A stretch of DNA of 64,000 nt from Prorocentrum cordatum (GCA_963575745.1 CAUYUJ010020182.1:234620-298619); one strand, 5' to 3'. Shown: positions 32,020 through 42,168, counted from the first letter of the stretch. The notes: generated by a model not told the origin, from the sequence alone. Translations and numbers: made by a program.

Positions 32020-32254
32020 TCATGCGGCAGACGCTTGCGGCTATTTCGCATGATGAAATTGTCGCAAGCATGCGTTGCGCCTGGGCTGCTGTGCGCCGCG
32101 GAAAGATGGACGCTGATTGAGGAGCAGGAGCGCCAATTTCGGACAGCGCCGCGTAGCATGACGCAGCAAATTGTGGGCATTCGGAGACGCAGCTGCGAGA
32201 CACAGGCAGGATACATCAACGTGCCACGCACACCATCACAAGCTCGGCTGAGCT
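32020..32254 (+). pseudogene. LINE 1, C-terminal segment
   Basis: The frame reads RRLRLFRMMKLSQACVAPGL, then AAERWTLIEEQERQFRTA and MTQQIVGIRRR. This is the usual LINE post-RT pattern: K/RLRLF...V.P.LLYG.E.WTL...E..LR..QR.MLR.I.G.RRR. It resumes about 700 bp after the RT part ends, and together they make a coherent element once the intervening GAC and J sequence is ignored. Open to about 32254 without an internal stop. Confidence 0.7.
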
Positions 32255-32479
32255 GAGCGGCGTCCCACATCGTCCCCAGAACTTCTGGAAACAAAAATGG
32301 TCCCAGGGAAGGAATGCTGTCTACAGCGAAGAATGGACGGTGGGCTATCCTGTTGGTGAACTGGAAGCCGCTGGTGTGGGTCGACTCCAGGACTAACGTC
32401 GGAGGCCTGCGCAAAGGTTGGGTTGACGTATAGTGAAGCGCACTTTGGCCCAGCGCAACGTCGGGGCAGGATCCTCACC

Positions 32480-32717
32480 GTGCTCTTCCCCTTCCCCCTC
32501 TTCCTCTTCTTCCTCCTCCTCATGCACCTCCTCTTCCTCCTCTTCCTCCTTCTCGTCCTCCTCATCCTCCTCCGCCTCCTCCTCCCTTTCCTCTTCTTCC
32601 ACCTCCTCAAACTCCTCGTCCTCCCCCTCCTGCTCCTCCTGCCCCTCCCCCTCCCCCTCCTATCCTCCTCCTCCTCCTTTTCCTCCCTTCTCCTTCTGTC
32701 TCTCTCTCTCTCTCTTT

Positions 32718-32770
<53 letters not shown>

Positions 32771-32792
32771 CTCTCTCTCTCTCTCTCTCGCT
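32480..32792. repeat. (TCC/TTC)n tract then (TC)n microsatellite
   Basis: Pyrimidine triplets to about 32690, then CTCTCTCT with TATATA near 32762. Confidence 0.95.
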
Positions 32793-32799
32793 TTCCTGC

Positions 32800-33330
32800 C
32801 TCGCTCTCCCCGCCGTGGTGCTCCCCTGCCCGCGTTCCCCCTCGAGGACTCCCTCCTCGAGTTCGACCTGACGGGGAGCAGCGGCCAAGGCCGCCGGGGG
32901 AGACCCTGCCACGGCCCGGCCCGACCTTGGCCACCGCCACCGCGGGCGTGCGCGCCGCCCCTGGCCGCCCCAGGGGCGCGCCGGCACCGGGCTGTGGGCC
33001 CGCGCGCCACGGAGGTCCCAAGGCTCCGCGCGTCCAGGCCCCCAGGGTTCCGCTGCAGCGGCGATGCGGCGCGATCCTCCAGCCCCAGCTGCTCGGGCCC
33101 CCTCTGGGAGGCCCTGGGCTTGTGGGCGGCGGTCCGCGGAGAGGAAGCATGGTGCCAAAGAGTCGTCAGACTTCTAAATCCTGTTCTCAACATGTGGTAC
33201 ACATCACGTGCGTTTAGCATGTGTAGCCTTTGCTTCCGACATGCTGAACACATGTTTACTGCAATGATAGGACTGTTATGGTGTTCGTCGCCATGGCATC
33301 CACAAGGCTACGCAACAAGTGGGGCGCCCC
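32800..33330. other. No gene recognised
   Basis: GC-rich to about 33150. An AT-richer stretch at 33180-33290 has CATGTG inverted words that could be an eroded MITE. No supported frame. Confidence 0.35.
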
Positions 33331-33344
33331 GCCTTTCCCGAATA

Positions 33345-33790
33345 TCTACAAAAGCACGCGCTCTCGCAGCTCCGCGCGGATCTTCTTTGGGCATCCATGG
33401 CGGCGCCCCCGGCGCCAAAATTGGGGTCCAGTACCAATGCAGGCTTCGCAAACATGGGAGCCGTCGGTGTTTGGACATTGTCCGAAAATCTACATAAGTA
33501 AGACGGCCAGACGCCCAGATATGGTAGACGTGGACTCCAGACTGCCAGCACGACGCGCCGCGTGGGAAAGAGAGTTCTGTGCCCTCGTCCTCTGGAAGCA
33601 GTGGAGGAAGAACGAACTGCATTCCAAATCCAATGCCGCGAGTCCATAAACATGCACTTTCGGAACTCCGCGCGAATTTCTTTGACCTTCAGTGGAGATC
33701 CCCTTGCGGCAATCCTGGCGCCGCCCTCGGCGCGCTCCGCGCCCCAGGCATGGGGGCCCAGCGCCAATCCAGGAAGTCCGCGCGCAACTT
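33345..33790. repeat. Two diverged family Q segments
   Basis: 33362-33420 (CTCCGCGCGGATCTTCTTTG then GGCGGCGCCCCCGGCGCC) and 33660-33790 (GGAACTCCGCGCGAATTTCT ... AGCGCCAATCCAGGAAGTCC) carry the arms and core seen in the clear Q foldback at 52805-52985. Confidence 0.55.
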
Positions 33791-33935
33791 CAGTTTTCAG
33801 CTCCTCCTAATCCGGGAAGTCTTCCAATCCAGGAAGTCCTGTTTTTGCGCAGGAAGTTTTCCAGCGCAGGAAGTTTTCCAATCCAGGAAGTTTTCCAGCG
33901 CAGGAAGTCCTTCCAATCCAGGAAGTCTTGTTTTT
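33775..33935. repeat. AGGAAGT short tandem repeat
   Basis: TCCAATCCAGGAAGTTTTCC and TCCAGCGCAGGAAGT alternate with a period near 17 and higher-order doubling. Confidence 0.85.
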
Positions 33936-33944
33936 GCGCCTCCA

Positions 33945-34065
33945 GTTTTCGGCTCCGGGGTGCCCTCGTCGGGTGCCCAGGACCGTCCGAAAACACGGCT
34001 CGGGACGAAACGCCAGCCATGGTGAAGTGGTCCAGACCTCTGGCGGTCCACGCATCGACCGATTA
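33945..34065. repeat. Dispersed repeat, family R copy 1
   Basis: TTTTCGGCTCCGGGGTGCCC, then GTGCCCAGGACCGTC and GTCCACGCATCGACCGA, parallels 56830-56935 in order and spacing. Confidence 0.55.
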
Positions 34066-34111
34066 TTCTCAGGACGTGCGTTAGGCCAAGCGTGCGTTCA
34101 CCCTGTTCGGT

Positions 34112-34295
34112 CCCTCCTCCTCCTCCTCCTCCTCCTTGGCCTTTTCCTCCTCCTCCTCCTCCTCCTCCTCATCCTTCGCCCCCCGCCTCCTTCTCCTGCT
34201 CGTCCTCCTCCTCTTCCTCTTCCTGCTCCTCCTGCTTCTCCTGCTCCTCCACCTCCTCCTCTTGTTCCTCCTCATCCTCCGCCCTCGCTTGCTCC
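34112..34295. repeat. (TCC/TGC)n tract
   Basis: TCC triplets with CTGCTCCTC interruptions. Confidence 0.95.
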
Positions 34296-34639
34296 TTCCT
34301 CCTCTGCCGGCAGCGCGCAGCCTGCCCCCGCCCTCATCACACCGCCTGCGTCGCACTGAAGGGCTGTGGCAGGCAAGCGCACGTTGGCGCTAACACGGCG
34401 TCAGGAGGATCGTCGTTTCAGAACAGCTGGAGCGCCGGATGTCCAGGCCTGGGCCACCCACGGGCGCAGCGCCAGGGTGCCCGCTTCAGACGGGGCTAGG
34501 ACGAGGAGGACAAATCCGTTCCGGGACTCTCCGAGAAGGCCGCGGGGACGATACATCTTCCAGAGCCGCCTGATCGCAGAGGTGCTCGATGTATCCTCAC
34601 CCGTTGTTATCCCTATCCTGGCTTCGTCTCAGGTGGAGA

Positions 34640-34790
34640 GCTTGTTAGAAGGCGGCTGCTTCTTAGAAGGCGCGGCCTTGTCTGCAGATGTAAGGCCCGC
34701 GGCCCCCCTCTAACACGCCTCCCCCCTCTCAGAAACCTCCCCCACTCCCTTATACCCCCCTCTGCGCGCCGCCAACGCATACCCTGGTGA
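34640..34790. repeat. Dispersed hairpin repeat, family E
   Basis: TTAGAAGGCGGCTGCTTCTTAGAAGGC words, ending CCCCCCTCTGCGCGCCGCC. Same ends and TCAGAAGGC vocabulary as 47822-47968. Confidence 0.6.
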
Positions 34791-34959
34791 TGCGCTTCGA
34801 TCGCCAATCCGACTTTTCGATTCGATTCTGGGCTCTCTTGGGGTGAGTGGGGCGCGACGTCGCGGGCAGGGCGCTCGGAGAGGCTGGGCGGCCATGGCGC
34901 GCCTCTTGCGAGTCCTGAGGGCTCCAAAGACATGTGCCCCCAGGGGTCCGTTTTTCGAG

Positions 34960-35137
34960 TGCACTGGCGTCGATTAGCGTCGATTTAGCGTCGATTTAGC
35001 GTCGATTAGCGTCGATTTAGTCGATGAAGCAGCGCCGAACTCACGTCGATTTGCGTCGATTCAACGTCGCGTCGACGACGTCGAGGAACGTCGAGCCGCA
35101 AGGGCCAACAAGATGGTATCGGAGGCTCCCACGGTAT
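34960..35137. repeat. Family H repeat with GCGTCGATT units
   Basis: GCGTCGATTTAGCGTCGATT tandem units, then GCAAGGGCCAACAAGATGGTAT. The second copy is at 56605-56745. It lies just upstream of the TIR-like gene. Confidence 0.75.
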
Positions 35138-35317
35138 CGAGGGGGAACTCGTCCGTACCCAATTTGGCCCAAGGCTCCGGACTCGGCCTGCGTTCCGGCA
35201 TGCCTGCAGACCTGGCCCTGCGATGAGTGCGCCTGCCACGGCCCCCGTCCCAGCCGTGGAGCACGCCGGGGCTCCCGATCGCGATGCCGCCTGGCCGGTC
35301 CCTTCGGGGTCATCTGC

Positions 35318-35472
35318 ATGGGGGGACGATCGGGGCGAACAGCCCAGGGGCGGGCATTAAATATGTATTCGCCCGGGAGCCTCGCCGAAGGCATGGGCCA
35401 TCGGCGCCTCTGGATACATGGATTGCTCTCCCCTGGGCTGTTCGCCCCCATCGCTGCCCCCGATCAGCTGCA
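35318..35472. mobile_element. Foldback element, family I, upstream of the TIR-like gene
   Basis: The left arm GGGGCGAACAGCCCAGGGG (about 35333) and the right arm CCCCTGGGCTGTTCGCCCCC (about 35430) are perfect inverses over 19 bp, and pairing continues outward. The target duplication is unclear. The open frame of the downstream gene runs through it. Confidence 0.75.
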
Positions 35473-35574
35473 CTGGGGGACGGGCTCAGCAAGGGGAGCA
35501 CAGACCCCCAATCGCCCACCGCGAGCGCAGCACTGGCTCGCCGACCGTCGATCCTGCGCGAGGCGGCGGATGAG

Positions 35575-37092
35575 ATGCTGGTGGAGCTCCGCGGGGCGCC
35601 GCTGCAGAGCTGCTTCAGCGGCCGCGGCCGGATCTGGAGGAGCTCCGCCGGGGAGCACAGCCACTACGAGCGTACGCAGAAGCGAGATCGCCTCGATTGT
35701 TTCATCTCCCACGACTGGGGCACGAGCCGGTGGATGAAGCTGCTGACCCTCGCCGTGTACTTCAACGGCGTCCCAGCGCTCTGCGCCAGCTTCGCCACGT
35801 GCATGCTGGTCTTCGCGCTGCAGGTGGCGGGCGTGCTGGCGCAGCGGAAGAAGCCGGAGCCATGCCTGACGGCGGGGGTGGAGTACGAGGAGGTCCACGG
35901 CGTCTGGTGTTTCCCCGCTGGCGTCTGCGCCTTCTTCTTCGTCCTCCTCTACTGGCAGGTCTGCCGCGAGCGCGTCTTGCCGCCGGCCTACGCCTTCGTT
36001 GACAAGATGTGCATCAACCAGCGGGATCCCAGGGAGAAGGAGCGGGGGGTGTACTCGATCGGCGGCTTCCTCCAGAAGTCGGACTTCATGCTCATGCTTT
36101 GTACGCACAGATATTTCTCGCGGATGTGGTGCACCTTCGAGGTAGCCGCGTGGCTGCGGTTCAAGGGCGTTGGCTCGATCGTCTTCCTGCCGCCGAGCGA
36201 CGCGGTGTTCACTGGCGTCTTCTTCTCCATCGTGCTGCTCACCCACTTTGGCGTCTACGTGGGCACTCACTTCCCCGGCGTGCCGATCAGCGCCTGCGCG
36301 AAGCTTATCGCCCTCTGCGCCCCTCTCCCCCTCGTCCACTCGTTGAGGCTGGTGATGCGGGACCTCCTGTCGATGCCAGAGCTGCTGCGCACGCACGACG
36401 TTGCCCAGACTCAGTGCTTCTGCTGCCAGCACAAGCACGTAGACCCAGAGACGGGGTCTGCGCTCATGTGCGATCGCGAGAAGGTCTACGACGCGATCGA
36501 CTGCTGGTACGGGAGCGGCGCGCCGCGCTCATCTCTCGAGATCTTCGAAGCTGCAGGCCCGTCATGCACCGCAGCGGCAAGCCGCGACGGCACGGCGCGC
36601 TTCAACGAAGATGTCCAGACCAAGCTCGCAGAGGCGCTCGAGGTCATGGTCGCCCAGCCGGTGAGCTACACCTCATGCTTAATCGCCGCCTCACCCTCGA
36701 TGTGGTACTTCCTCGACCAGGTTACCGCCATTGTCTTGGACGGCCCGTACGACGCTTACTTGACTTTCAAGCGCTTCTTGCGAATCCTCATCATCAGTTT
36801 CATCCTCTGGCCGCTCGTGCGCGCCAACACGGTGGCGATGGCGAAGCGCTTCCGGCACCGCGGCGCGGGCCGTTGCGGCGAGCTCGGGCGCTCATTCGCG
36901 GCCTTCGGGAGTGGCTATCTTCCGATCTACGCCTGCTACTGGGTGCTCGTCAGTGTCGCCAGTCCTTCCGAGAGCATGGCCATCGAGGTTGTGCTCGTCG
37001 TCTTGCTGGTCGTCCGGATCGCCTCCTTGCGGTACCCCTTGTGGTTTCGATTGATGGCTTCACCGAAGGCCGAATTGGACGTTCTGGGGTGA
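35575..37092 (+). CDS. TIR-like multi-pass membrane protein
   Basis: The only long intact frame. It is open from 35227 (621 codons), but codons 1-116 read through a foldback element and GC-rich leader, so I prefer Met117 at 35575, about 505 residues. Numbering from 35227: residues 157-165 read DCFISHDWG, like the first strand of TIR-like domains. 172-204 and 227-246 are hydrophobic. 256-266 read AFVDKMCINQR and 285-310 hold SDFMLMLCTHRY and RMWCTFEVAAWL, the DK-x-C-x-x-Q and Y-x-R-x-WC-x-E-x-A pattern of TIR-like proteins. A Cys-rich stretch (CFCCQHKH) and four or more further membrane segments follow. A TIR-like fold split by two membrane segments is unusual. Similar proteins are, to my knowledge, common and uncharacterised in dinoflagellates. 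Enzyme activity (NADase) is not implied. No obvious introns; expression would probably use DinoSL trans-splicing. Confidence 0.8.
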   Translation: MLVELRGAPLQSCFSGRGRIWRSSAGEHSHYERTQKRDRLDCFISHDWGTSRWMKLLTLAVYFNGVPALCASFATCMLVFALQVAGVLAQRKKPEPCLTAGVEYEEVHGVWCFPAGVCAFFFVLLYWQVCRERVLPPAYAFVDKMCINQRDPREKERGVYSIGGFLQKSDFMLMLCTHRYFSRMWCTFEVAAWLRFKGVGSIVFLPPSDAVFTGVFFSIVLLTHFGVYVGTHFPGVPISACAKLIALCAPLPLVHSLRLVMRDLLSMPELLRTHDVAQTQCFCCQHKHVDPETGSALMCDREKVYDAIDCWYGSGAPRSSLEIFEAAGPSCTAAASRDGTARFNEDVQTKLAEALEVMVAQPVSYTSCLIAASPSMWYFLDQVTAIVLDGPYDAYLTFKRFLRILIISFILWPLVRANTVAMAKRFRHRGAGRCGELGRSFAAFGSGYLPIYACYWVLVSVASPSESMAIEVVLVVLLVVRIASLRYPLWFRLMASPKAELDVLG

Positions 37093-37256
37093 GGGCCTCG
37101 CTGGGGGCCGAACGCAGGCGGTCTTCTTGCGCAGAAGAGCAGCCGAATCTTCGCATGCGTCTTCAGTCCCGTGCACGCCCCACGAGCACATGCTTCTGCC
37201 CCCTCGGCGAGCAAATCGAGCTTGCACGGCGCCTGGACTTACCATCCTGGAACATC
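37093..37256. other. Downstream of TIR-like gene, no gene
   Basis: Unique GC-rich sequence. No eukaryotic AATAAA signal is seen close to the stop codon, which is usual for dinoflagellates. Confidence 0.4.
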
Positions 37257-37380
37257 TCCCTATCCCTATGCTGGGCATCTCCTCATCACGATGCCAATCT
37301 TAGGGATTCCCTTATTTTTCGAGGGCGAGTCCCTGAGATTGTCATCGCCTTTTGGCGTGTCAGTCTTAGGGATAGGGATC
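37257..37380. mobile_element. Foldback element, family V
   Basis: TCCCTATCCCTA at the left and TAGGGATAGGGATC at the right are inverse. Inner words (AATCTTAGGGATTCCC / GGCGAGTCCCTGAGATTG) also pair. Confidence 0.55.
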
Positions 37381-37588
37381 CGCTCGAGGCTGGCAATGGA
37401 CTGCTGAGGTTGGCGCGAGCAGTGGCCTGCGCATGGCCCGCTCGTGCGGCGCGTGCTTCTGAAGCCTCCGCCCCTCTGGCCGAGGGCCTGCGCCGCCCAC
37501 GGTTTGCCGGCCCTGCGGTGTGCGTGGAGCGCGTGCCGCTTGCGCGGTGCCGGCGCGTGGCCCGTTCGTCCAGCAGCGCCCGTGCCCC

Positions 37589-37927
37589 CTTGGCATCGCT
37601 CGGACGTGTGTATTTTTTCTCTCGGCGAGGAGCATGGAGGAGCATCTTTGATCATTTTGCGGGGAATACTTTTGTGCATATCCTCTGCAGCTTGGAGAGT
37701 CGGGCTCCCTTCCCAAGAAACCCGAGGTGCACTGGATATGGATATACTTGCCCCCTAGAGGCTCGATTTTTATCCATATCCAGTGCGCCTCGGCCTTGTG
37801 GCGCCGCTTCCAAAAATGTCCAAGAGGCACTGGATATGGATATGAGTCTTGCACGCACATTTGGCGAACAAAAACACGCGCGAAACCGAACAAAAGCACA
37901 GGGGATGGACGCCCGAGCGATGGCCAG
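37589..37927. mobile_element. MITE, family A copy 2, carrying a nested element
   Basis: Left end CTTGGCATCGCTCGGACG; right end inverse CTGGCCATCGCTCGGGCG. Flanks GCCCC and GCCC give an imperfect 4-bp duplication. Removing 37658-37857 and one CATTT restores a 134-bp element collinear with copies at 41015, 47068 and 53023. Confidence 0.85.
37658..37857 (-). mobile_element. Foldback MITE, family B copy 2, nested in A2
   Basis: 200 bp. Ends TGCGGGGAATACTTTTGTGC and, inverted, TGCGTGCAAGACTCATATCC. Flanked by CATTT on both sides (37653-37657 and 37858-37862), a 5-bp target duplication. Inverse orientation to copy 1 at 10296-10496, with the same TCCATATCCAGTGC and GCGCCGCTTCC segments. Confidence 0.9.
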
Positions 37928-38985
37928 GCCCTGCTCCCGGCTGCTCGGACGCTCGGGGCGGCGCGTGCGCGGCCGCGGCTCGGCTGCCTGCCGAGCGGCA
38001 CGATCCGCATCAAGGAGCCGCTTCGCAGTTTCTTTTGGTGTGGCTTGCGATGCGAACGGCACGCGCGCGACCGAATACACATCTGCACATATACTTTATA
38101 TATATATATATATACATATATGTATAGAGGAGTCACGGGGATGCTGCTGTGTGAGGCATTCCGTAGTACGTGTGGTATGAGTTCTCGTTGTTGTGTGCCT
38201 GGCCTGTGCTTATTAACCCTGCCCTGCAGACAGAGCCCCATCGCCCTGTCCTGCATGACGCTCCCGGCAGGGGTGCAGATCTCTCTGCGGGCGTTTCTTT
38301 CCAAGCCAGGGTACACAAGTTCTAGACAATTAGTGGCGAGAGTGAGAGTGGGAGAACGGGAGATGATGATGGCCTCGTTTCTTCGCCGCCCCTCTTTCAG
38401 TACTTTTCTGGGCCCGCCTCACCTCGCTTCCTTTGATTACCTTGCAGGCCAGACCTCACGATGGGTAGATAAAATACGTAGACATGTGCAGAATCGATTG
38501 GGCATTGCCGCTTGAACAGATGCTTGGGCCGTCTTGGTCAGAGTCCCATCGTGGAATGAGATTGTGTACAGTTCGTACAGTTTGGAGGTGCATGCTGTCC
38601 CTTTCGTATTCTATTTCATGCGTTCGGGCGCCCTGGCCCATCCCTGCTGAGCCCCCTCGTGTGGGCACTCGCGCGGACACTGCCATCGTCTCAACTCGCC
38701 GTCTGCCCATGTGCCTCTTGGGATCCAGGCTGCTTTGCTTTCTCACCTCGCCTTCGCCTCTGGCGAACGATCCTCTGACCACCCCGCCGGTTGAAGGCGG
38801 AAGGCGTATTTTTAGTGTTGCAGTAAGCGCATTTTTTCGTCCGTCGGCGGTGGCAGGCTGCAGTTCGGGGGGGATGGAGGAAGAGACTGGAAACAAGGCT
38901 CTTGCGAAGACCGCCGAGGTACGACGCACCATGCATAAGTTGTTGTTGAGTTTGCACGGCGCGCCGCAGTGCCGCATGCAGAACA
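37928..38985. other. No gene recognised
   Basis: Holds a (TA)n run at about 38095-38125. A frame at 38484-39122 is open but featureless. Confidence 0.4.
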
Positions 38986-39198
38986 GCATGCTGATGATGA
39001 TGCTGATGATGATGATGATGATGAGGAGGAGGAGGATGATGAGGATGAGGATGATGATGAGGATGATGATGAGGATGATGGGCAGGGTCGCTGCGAGGAC
39101 GGCTGGCGGCTGCAGGATGTGACCTGTTCCGATGATCTACATATTTGGAAGGCCTTACGACCAGTGAGTTTTTATCTTGATTACGCAGTGGACATGTG
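38986..39198 (+). repeat. (GAT)n repeat with possible exon tail
   Basis: 38990-39085 is GATGATGAGGATG. In one frame it reads poly-Asp/Glu and continues as DGWRLQDVTCSDDLHIW, then FYLDYAVDM and TGA. The tail has protein character, but no domain is recognised. Confidence 0.6.
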
Positions 39199-40357
39199 AT
39201 CATCCGGAGAGCTTAGTGCATGATGCACCCGAGACCTGCTTTCCCCGCCTTTTTCCCTGTATATTATGATTTGCATTCATTGAATGCGGATCCTGCTGAT
39301 AACACTGGAAATTTGATGCTGGGGGTCGATGAACAGCTGCACGACTGCACATCGGCTGCTAGAACAACAACTTATAATACCAACGAAAGAAGCCCAGCGG
39401 CAAGGGTTCAGGGGTAACGACAGACGAGGAGACGACACGACGGAGGGCGCAGGGGGTGGCGGGACATGGGGAGAGGGAGGGAGGATGGGGGGCGCGCGCC
39501 CGCGCGCGCGCCCTCAGCGCCAGCCGGGGCCCGCGCAGCCCCTGGCAGGCGGCCAGTGGTGGTCAGACAGCCGCGCCAGCGGCGCGCTAGCCCCAGCCGC
39601 AGACGGGCACGGCGCCCGGCGCCAAGGCGCGCAGCACCGCCGCGGCCGCGGCCGCGACGGCCTCCGCGCCGGGCTCGTCCTGCGAGCCGCTGTGCAACAC
39701 AGTTGAGCTGAACGCCCAATGCCGCTTGAGCTGTTCGGCGACAGCCCTCTCGTTTTGGCGAGTAGCGCTTTCATTACGATGGGCAAGTGGTACTAGTAAC
39801 TCGTGGCCAGCACTACCCCCCTGAAGCCTAGATGAATATAGGTAAGATGGGACCCCTGATCTTTTTACATTCCAAGTCCTCACGATCTGCCTCTTGAGTT
39901 CTGGATGAGCTCTTGAGGTCTGGACGATCGTCTGGTAGCACTCTTTCTCAAACAGGTCGCATCGGAGGAGAAAACACGAGCGGCGAGCACATCACCGCAG
40001 GCGCGCCCTCGCGGCCTGGACCCCTGGGCGCCATCCCGCGCACGACTGCACGGCCGCACGGACAACGCCTCCCGCGCGGGGCACCCGCGAGCAGCAGCGC
40101 CCCGCCGCCCGAGGGGCCGCCGCCTCCGAGGGGCCGCCGCCCGCGGGGCGCCGCGGACGCGGGCGCGGCCCCCGCCCCCACGGGGGACCGGGCCCCGCCG
40201 CCGGGCGCCCGCCGCGGAGCGCTGGCGCCCACGGCGCCCGGAGAGGCGCCGCGGGAGGTCCGCGGCGCGGGCCCGTGCCTCGCTGCCCCCCGCGCGGCGG
40301 CGAGGAGCAGGGCTCACGCTGCTCGGGGGCGGCAGGGGGGTGAGGACGAGGGGCGGG
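39199..40357. other. No gene; GC-rich
   Basis: 39430-39700 and 39990-40340 are extremely GC-rich, with open frames on all strands. No domain seen. Confidence 0.4.
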
Positions 40358-40515
40358 GGATTTCATGGCGCGGGCCACGATGATTCCCCAGGCTTCGTGG
40401 CGCCTCCTCTCGTTTCAGTGCGTCCCTGGCCCCCCCGCTGGGCCGCGCACATGCCGCCGGCCATGATTTGCACCCCCCTCCCCTCTTGGACGCCCCCCTC
40501 TTGGCCGCTCCCGAA
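40358..40515 (+). mobile_element. Dispersed repeat, family C copy 2
   Basis: TTTCATGGCGCGGGCCACGA, GGGCCGCGCACATGCCGCC and TTGGCCGCTCCCGA align with 11615-11787 without the foldback insert seen at 42755. Confidence 0.75.
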
Positions 40516-40849
40516 CTACAGGATGCAGACCTGGACTGAGGCGATGCTGCTCTTCCTGCCGTTTCTTTGCCGTCGCCCTCACGGTCACATGGCCCAGCGC
40601 TGTGCGCCGCCCCCCCCCCCCCACCCCCCCCTTTCACTGACACCCCCCCCGTGTGTCAAGGGAGGAGAGAAACCACCCCGACCCCCACAATTGGCGTCTG
40701 CTGAGCGGCCCCGGGCGCTTGCTACACAGCCTCGCCCTGTTCGAGTCTTCCCCTGGGTGCGTTTGCTGAGCGGCTTCGCTTGTCGGGGCTTCTTTTATGT
40801 GGAGGTGGTTCATTTGTTTTCACGGTTTCGGTGGCAAGCGAGGGGAGGA
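40516..40849. other. No gene seen
   Basis: C-rich tracts (40605-40630), then unique sequence. Confidence 0.4.
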
Positions 40850-40990
40850 CTTGAGAAGGAAAAGGCCCTCTCAGAAGGCGGGGCTTCTCAGAATCTCACG
40901 CGCCTCCTGAGGGGCTTTCTGCGTCTTCGGGGAAGGCTTACAAAGCTTCTGAGAAGGCTGGGCACTCCCGAGCCTTCTGAGGAGGGTGGT
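40850..40990. repeat. Family E dispersed repeat
   Basis: CTCTCAGAAGGCGGGGCTTCTCAGAATC, then CTTCTGAGAAGGCT words, inverted within the unit. Related to 44440-44740, 45260-45480 and 56370-56600. Confidence 0.6.
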
Positions 40991-41014
40991 TATTCTGCTC
41001 TCTGTTTTTGGCCT

Positions 41015-41142
41015 TGGCATCGCTCTGACGTGTGCAGTTTTCCCAGCGGGGGCCATCGAGGAGCATGTTGGATCACCTCACGCAGAAGTGCACGAACGAA
41101 GTCGAAGCATGCACGGGGAATGGCCTTCCCAGCGATGGCGAG
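41015..41142. mobile_element. MITE, family A copy 3
   Basis: 128 bp. Left end CTTGGCATCGCTCTGACG; right end inverse CTCGCCATCGCTGGGAAG. Perfect 4-bp flank TGGC at 41011-41014 and 41143-41146. Confidence 0.85.
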
Positions 41143-41164
41143 TGGCCCGACCCGATCCGAGCAC

Positions 41165-41398
41165 GAGGAGAAGGAGGAGGAGGAGGCGGAGGAGGAGGAG
41201 GAGGAGGTGGAGGGGGGGAGAAGGCCAAGAGGAGGAGGAGGAGGGGGAGTTGGAGGAGGATCTTCGTCTCCGCTGCGGAGATGGACCCGGACAGCTCGCC
41301 GCTGCCCGTCTTGCCTCGGACGCCCAGGTGGGTGGCGGGGAGGAGGAGGAGGAGGAGGAGGAGGAGGAGGAGGAGGAGGAGGAGGAGGAGGAGGAAGG
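41165..41398. repeat. Two (GGA)n tracts
   Basis: 41165-41260 and 41337-41398 are GGA triplets around a short unique segment. Confidence 0.95.
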
Positions 41399-41800
41399 GG
41401 ATGGCGCGAGAGCGCGACGAGATGGCCGCCCCCCGCGCTTCCCGCGCGGGGCGCGCGGGGCGGGCCGAGCGCTGAGGCCCGAGCTCCTCCGCTGGCCCCC
41501 GGGCCCCCCTCGGCGGGCCCGGACCGAGGTCGGTGCTCGCGCGCGTTGGGCCACGCGTACGGTAGGTTCGTGTCGTGTCGACCGGCGGCGACCCCGGCGT
41601 GGGCGTTCAAGGTTGGACGCCGCCGGCGACCCAGAATCGGTCGATGTTGAAGGATCGCACGTCTCGGAAAGGGCCGATCGTTCAAGGTTGAACGATCCCC
41701 GAGGTGACAGAAACCATCGTTGGGGTCGACACCACGCGAACCTGCCGTAATGGGGGGGGGGCGATGAAGAAAAGGGGGGGGCGGGGGGAAGGCCATTCTC

Positions 41801-41965
41801 GGGGGGATCTTCGACGACAAATAAATATACTTCAAACATGCTTGAAAACTAGTCCAAACATAGTCTGGTCGCAATTATTTGAGTATTGTTTGGCCTTTTT
41901 GGTGCATTTTTGGGGTATTTTTTTTTCGTCGAAAATCCCCCTGTAGGGGGACAGGCCCGACTTAA
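41801..41965. mobile_element. hAT-like MITE, family D copy 4 (5' truncated)
   Basis: The right end CCCTGTAGGGGGACAGGCCC then GACTTAA matches the terminal repeat. The left end retains only the inner arm GGGGGATCTTCGACGA, inverse to TCGTCGAAAATCCCCC. Confidence 0.65.
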
Positions 41966-42094
41966 CCCTGTAGAGGCCCCCCCCAGAGATCTCCGTTTAG
42001 GGGTCCTCGAGGGCCCCTGATCTATATCCCTCGCTGCCCCCTCCCCCAGGTAATCGCACCCCACTCACGCGCCCCCCAGTGCACGGCTTGACCC

Positions 42095-42136
42095 CTCGAC
42101 GACGACGACGACGACGACGACAATTACGACGACGAC

Positions 42137-42168
<32 letters not shown>

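Noticed and set aside
35464-36438. 324-codon minus-strand frame opposite the TIR-like gene
   Set aside because: Mirror of a GC-rich coding strand; Arg/Glu/Ala-rich without motifs.
36009-38180. 723-codon frame overlapping the TIR-like gene
   Set aside because: A +1-shifted shadow of the TIR-like gene; composition is Arg/Ala/Gly-rich and no domain is seen, while the chosen frame has membrane segments and motifs.
39430-40340. Genes in the extremely GC-rich block
   Set aside because: All six frames lack stops because of base composition; no motif seen in any.
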